DNA of 6,353 nt from assembly GCA_022842745.1 (NCBI GenBank), contig JALHPA010000173.1, positions 1-6,353 of the forward strand. Direction: 5' to 3'. The position numbers were made by a program, and so were the translations under genes. The notes under the pieces are model-generated. The model ran no database searches and had not been told where the DNA came from. It was given only the letters and a program-made list of their open reading frames with translations. This DNA comes from Pirellulales bacterium. Lineage in GTDB: Bacteria; Planctomycetota; Planctomycetia; Pirellulales; JALHPA01. Position 1 is the stretch's first letter. Every line of letters starts with the position of its first letter. Positions 6,063-6,353 of this stretch are shown piece by piece.

Positions 6063-6353
6063 TCACCACTCCCCCACGATCACATGCAACCCCTCCACCT
6101 CCGCCCCCCCCTCCAATCCCAACTCCATCTCCGGCGGACGTTCCGTAATCGCCACAAACGTCCTCGGCCGAGCCAGCTCCTGCCAAAACGAGGCCAACTG
6201 TCTCTCCAGCAAGCTGGCATTCGCCCATTGGTCGTAGGTGCTGCTCTCATAGCGGTACCGCCCTCGCCGCACCCCAAAAATCGTGCTCCGGTCGGTCAGC
6301 TCCACCCCCTCCGGCGGCCTCAGGTCCACCCGTTTCCGCCAGCCGCCGATTTC
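6063..6353 (-). CDS. C-terminal 96 aa of an unrecognised protein (enters from the right edge)
   Basis: The reading frame is open from the right edge to a TGA at 6063-6065, and codons are GC-rich with G at third positions like the neighbouring minus-strand genes, which supports real coding. The frame begins EIGGWRKRVDLRPPEGVEL and contains DRSTIFGVRRGRYRYESSTYDQW, an aromatic and charged stretch. This is followed by an apparent amphipathic helix, LLERQLASFWQELARP, and an acidic, hydrophobic end, ELGLEGGAEVEGLHVIVGEW. There is no transmembrane segment, Cys cluster or recognised catalytic motif in this part. An internal GTG at 6329 could start an 88-aa protein, but the frame stays open upstream of it, so a truncated longer gene is more likely. 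The domain is not recognised. It lies 87 bp upstream of the ABC ATPase on the same strand and could be its operon partner. Confidence 0.65.
   Translation of the reverse strand, partial: EIGGWRKRVDLRPPEGVELTDRSTIFGVRRGRYRYESSTYDQWANASLLERQLASFWQELARPRTFVAITERPPEMELGLEGGAEVEGLHVIVGEW

Overview
The window is GC-rich chromosomal DNA, and everything in it is bacterial. The gene families point to a planctomycete, probably a Pirellula-like lineage. These are a MutY with an unusual active site, a small TPR-like protein with an arginine/proline-rich start, a stand-alone tryptophan-halogenase-like flavoenzyme, and an ABC-2 permease containing the NPILVKECRQAL segment. The taxonomic call rests on remembered family resemblance, not on a search. 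No rRNA, tRNA, CRISPR array, transposase or phage gene was seen.

Layout from left to right. The minus strand at 1-705 carries the N-terminal 235 codons of mutY, which runs off the left edge. After a 160-bp divergent gap, a plus-strand gene (866-1444) encodes a 192-aa TPR-like protein of unknown role. It converges, with a 29-bp gap, on a minus-strand flavin-dependent halogenase homologue (1474-2985). A 330-bp non-coding stretch (2986-3315) follows. It holds a candidate promoter element and a leader hairpin for the halogenase, and a 14-bp tandem repeat. Next comes a minus-strand ABC exporter pair, ATPase (5007-5975) then 12-TM permease (3316-5010), joined by an ATGA stop/start overlap. The C-terminal end of an unrecognised minus-strand protein enters from the right edge (6063-6353) and may be the first gene of the same transcription unit.

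How the genes relate: only the ATPase and permease form a clear functional unit, an ABC-2 type exporter of unknown substrate. MutY (DNA repair), the TPR-like protein and the halogenase look like independent neighbours. No flavin reductase or biosynthetic gene accompanies the halogenase here.

No clear new multi-gene system was found. The observations most worth following are the Asp-to-Glu change at the MutY catalytic position, the altered signature motifs of the orphan halogenase, and a strong strand-wide C-over-G bias that sets synonymous codon choice on both strands.
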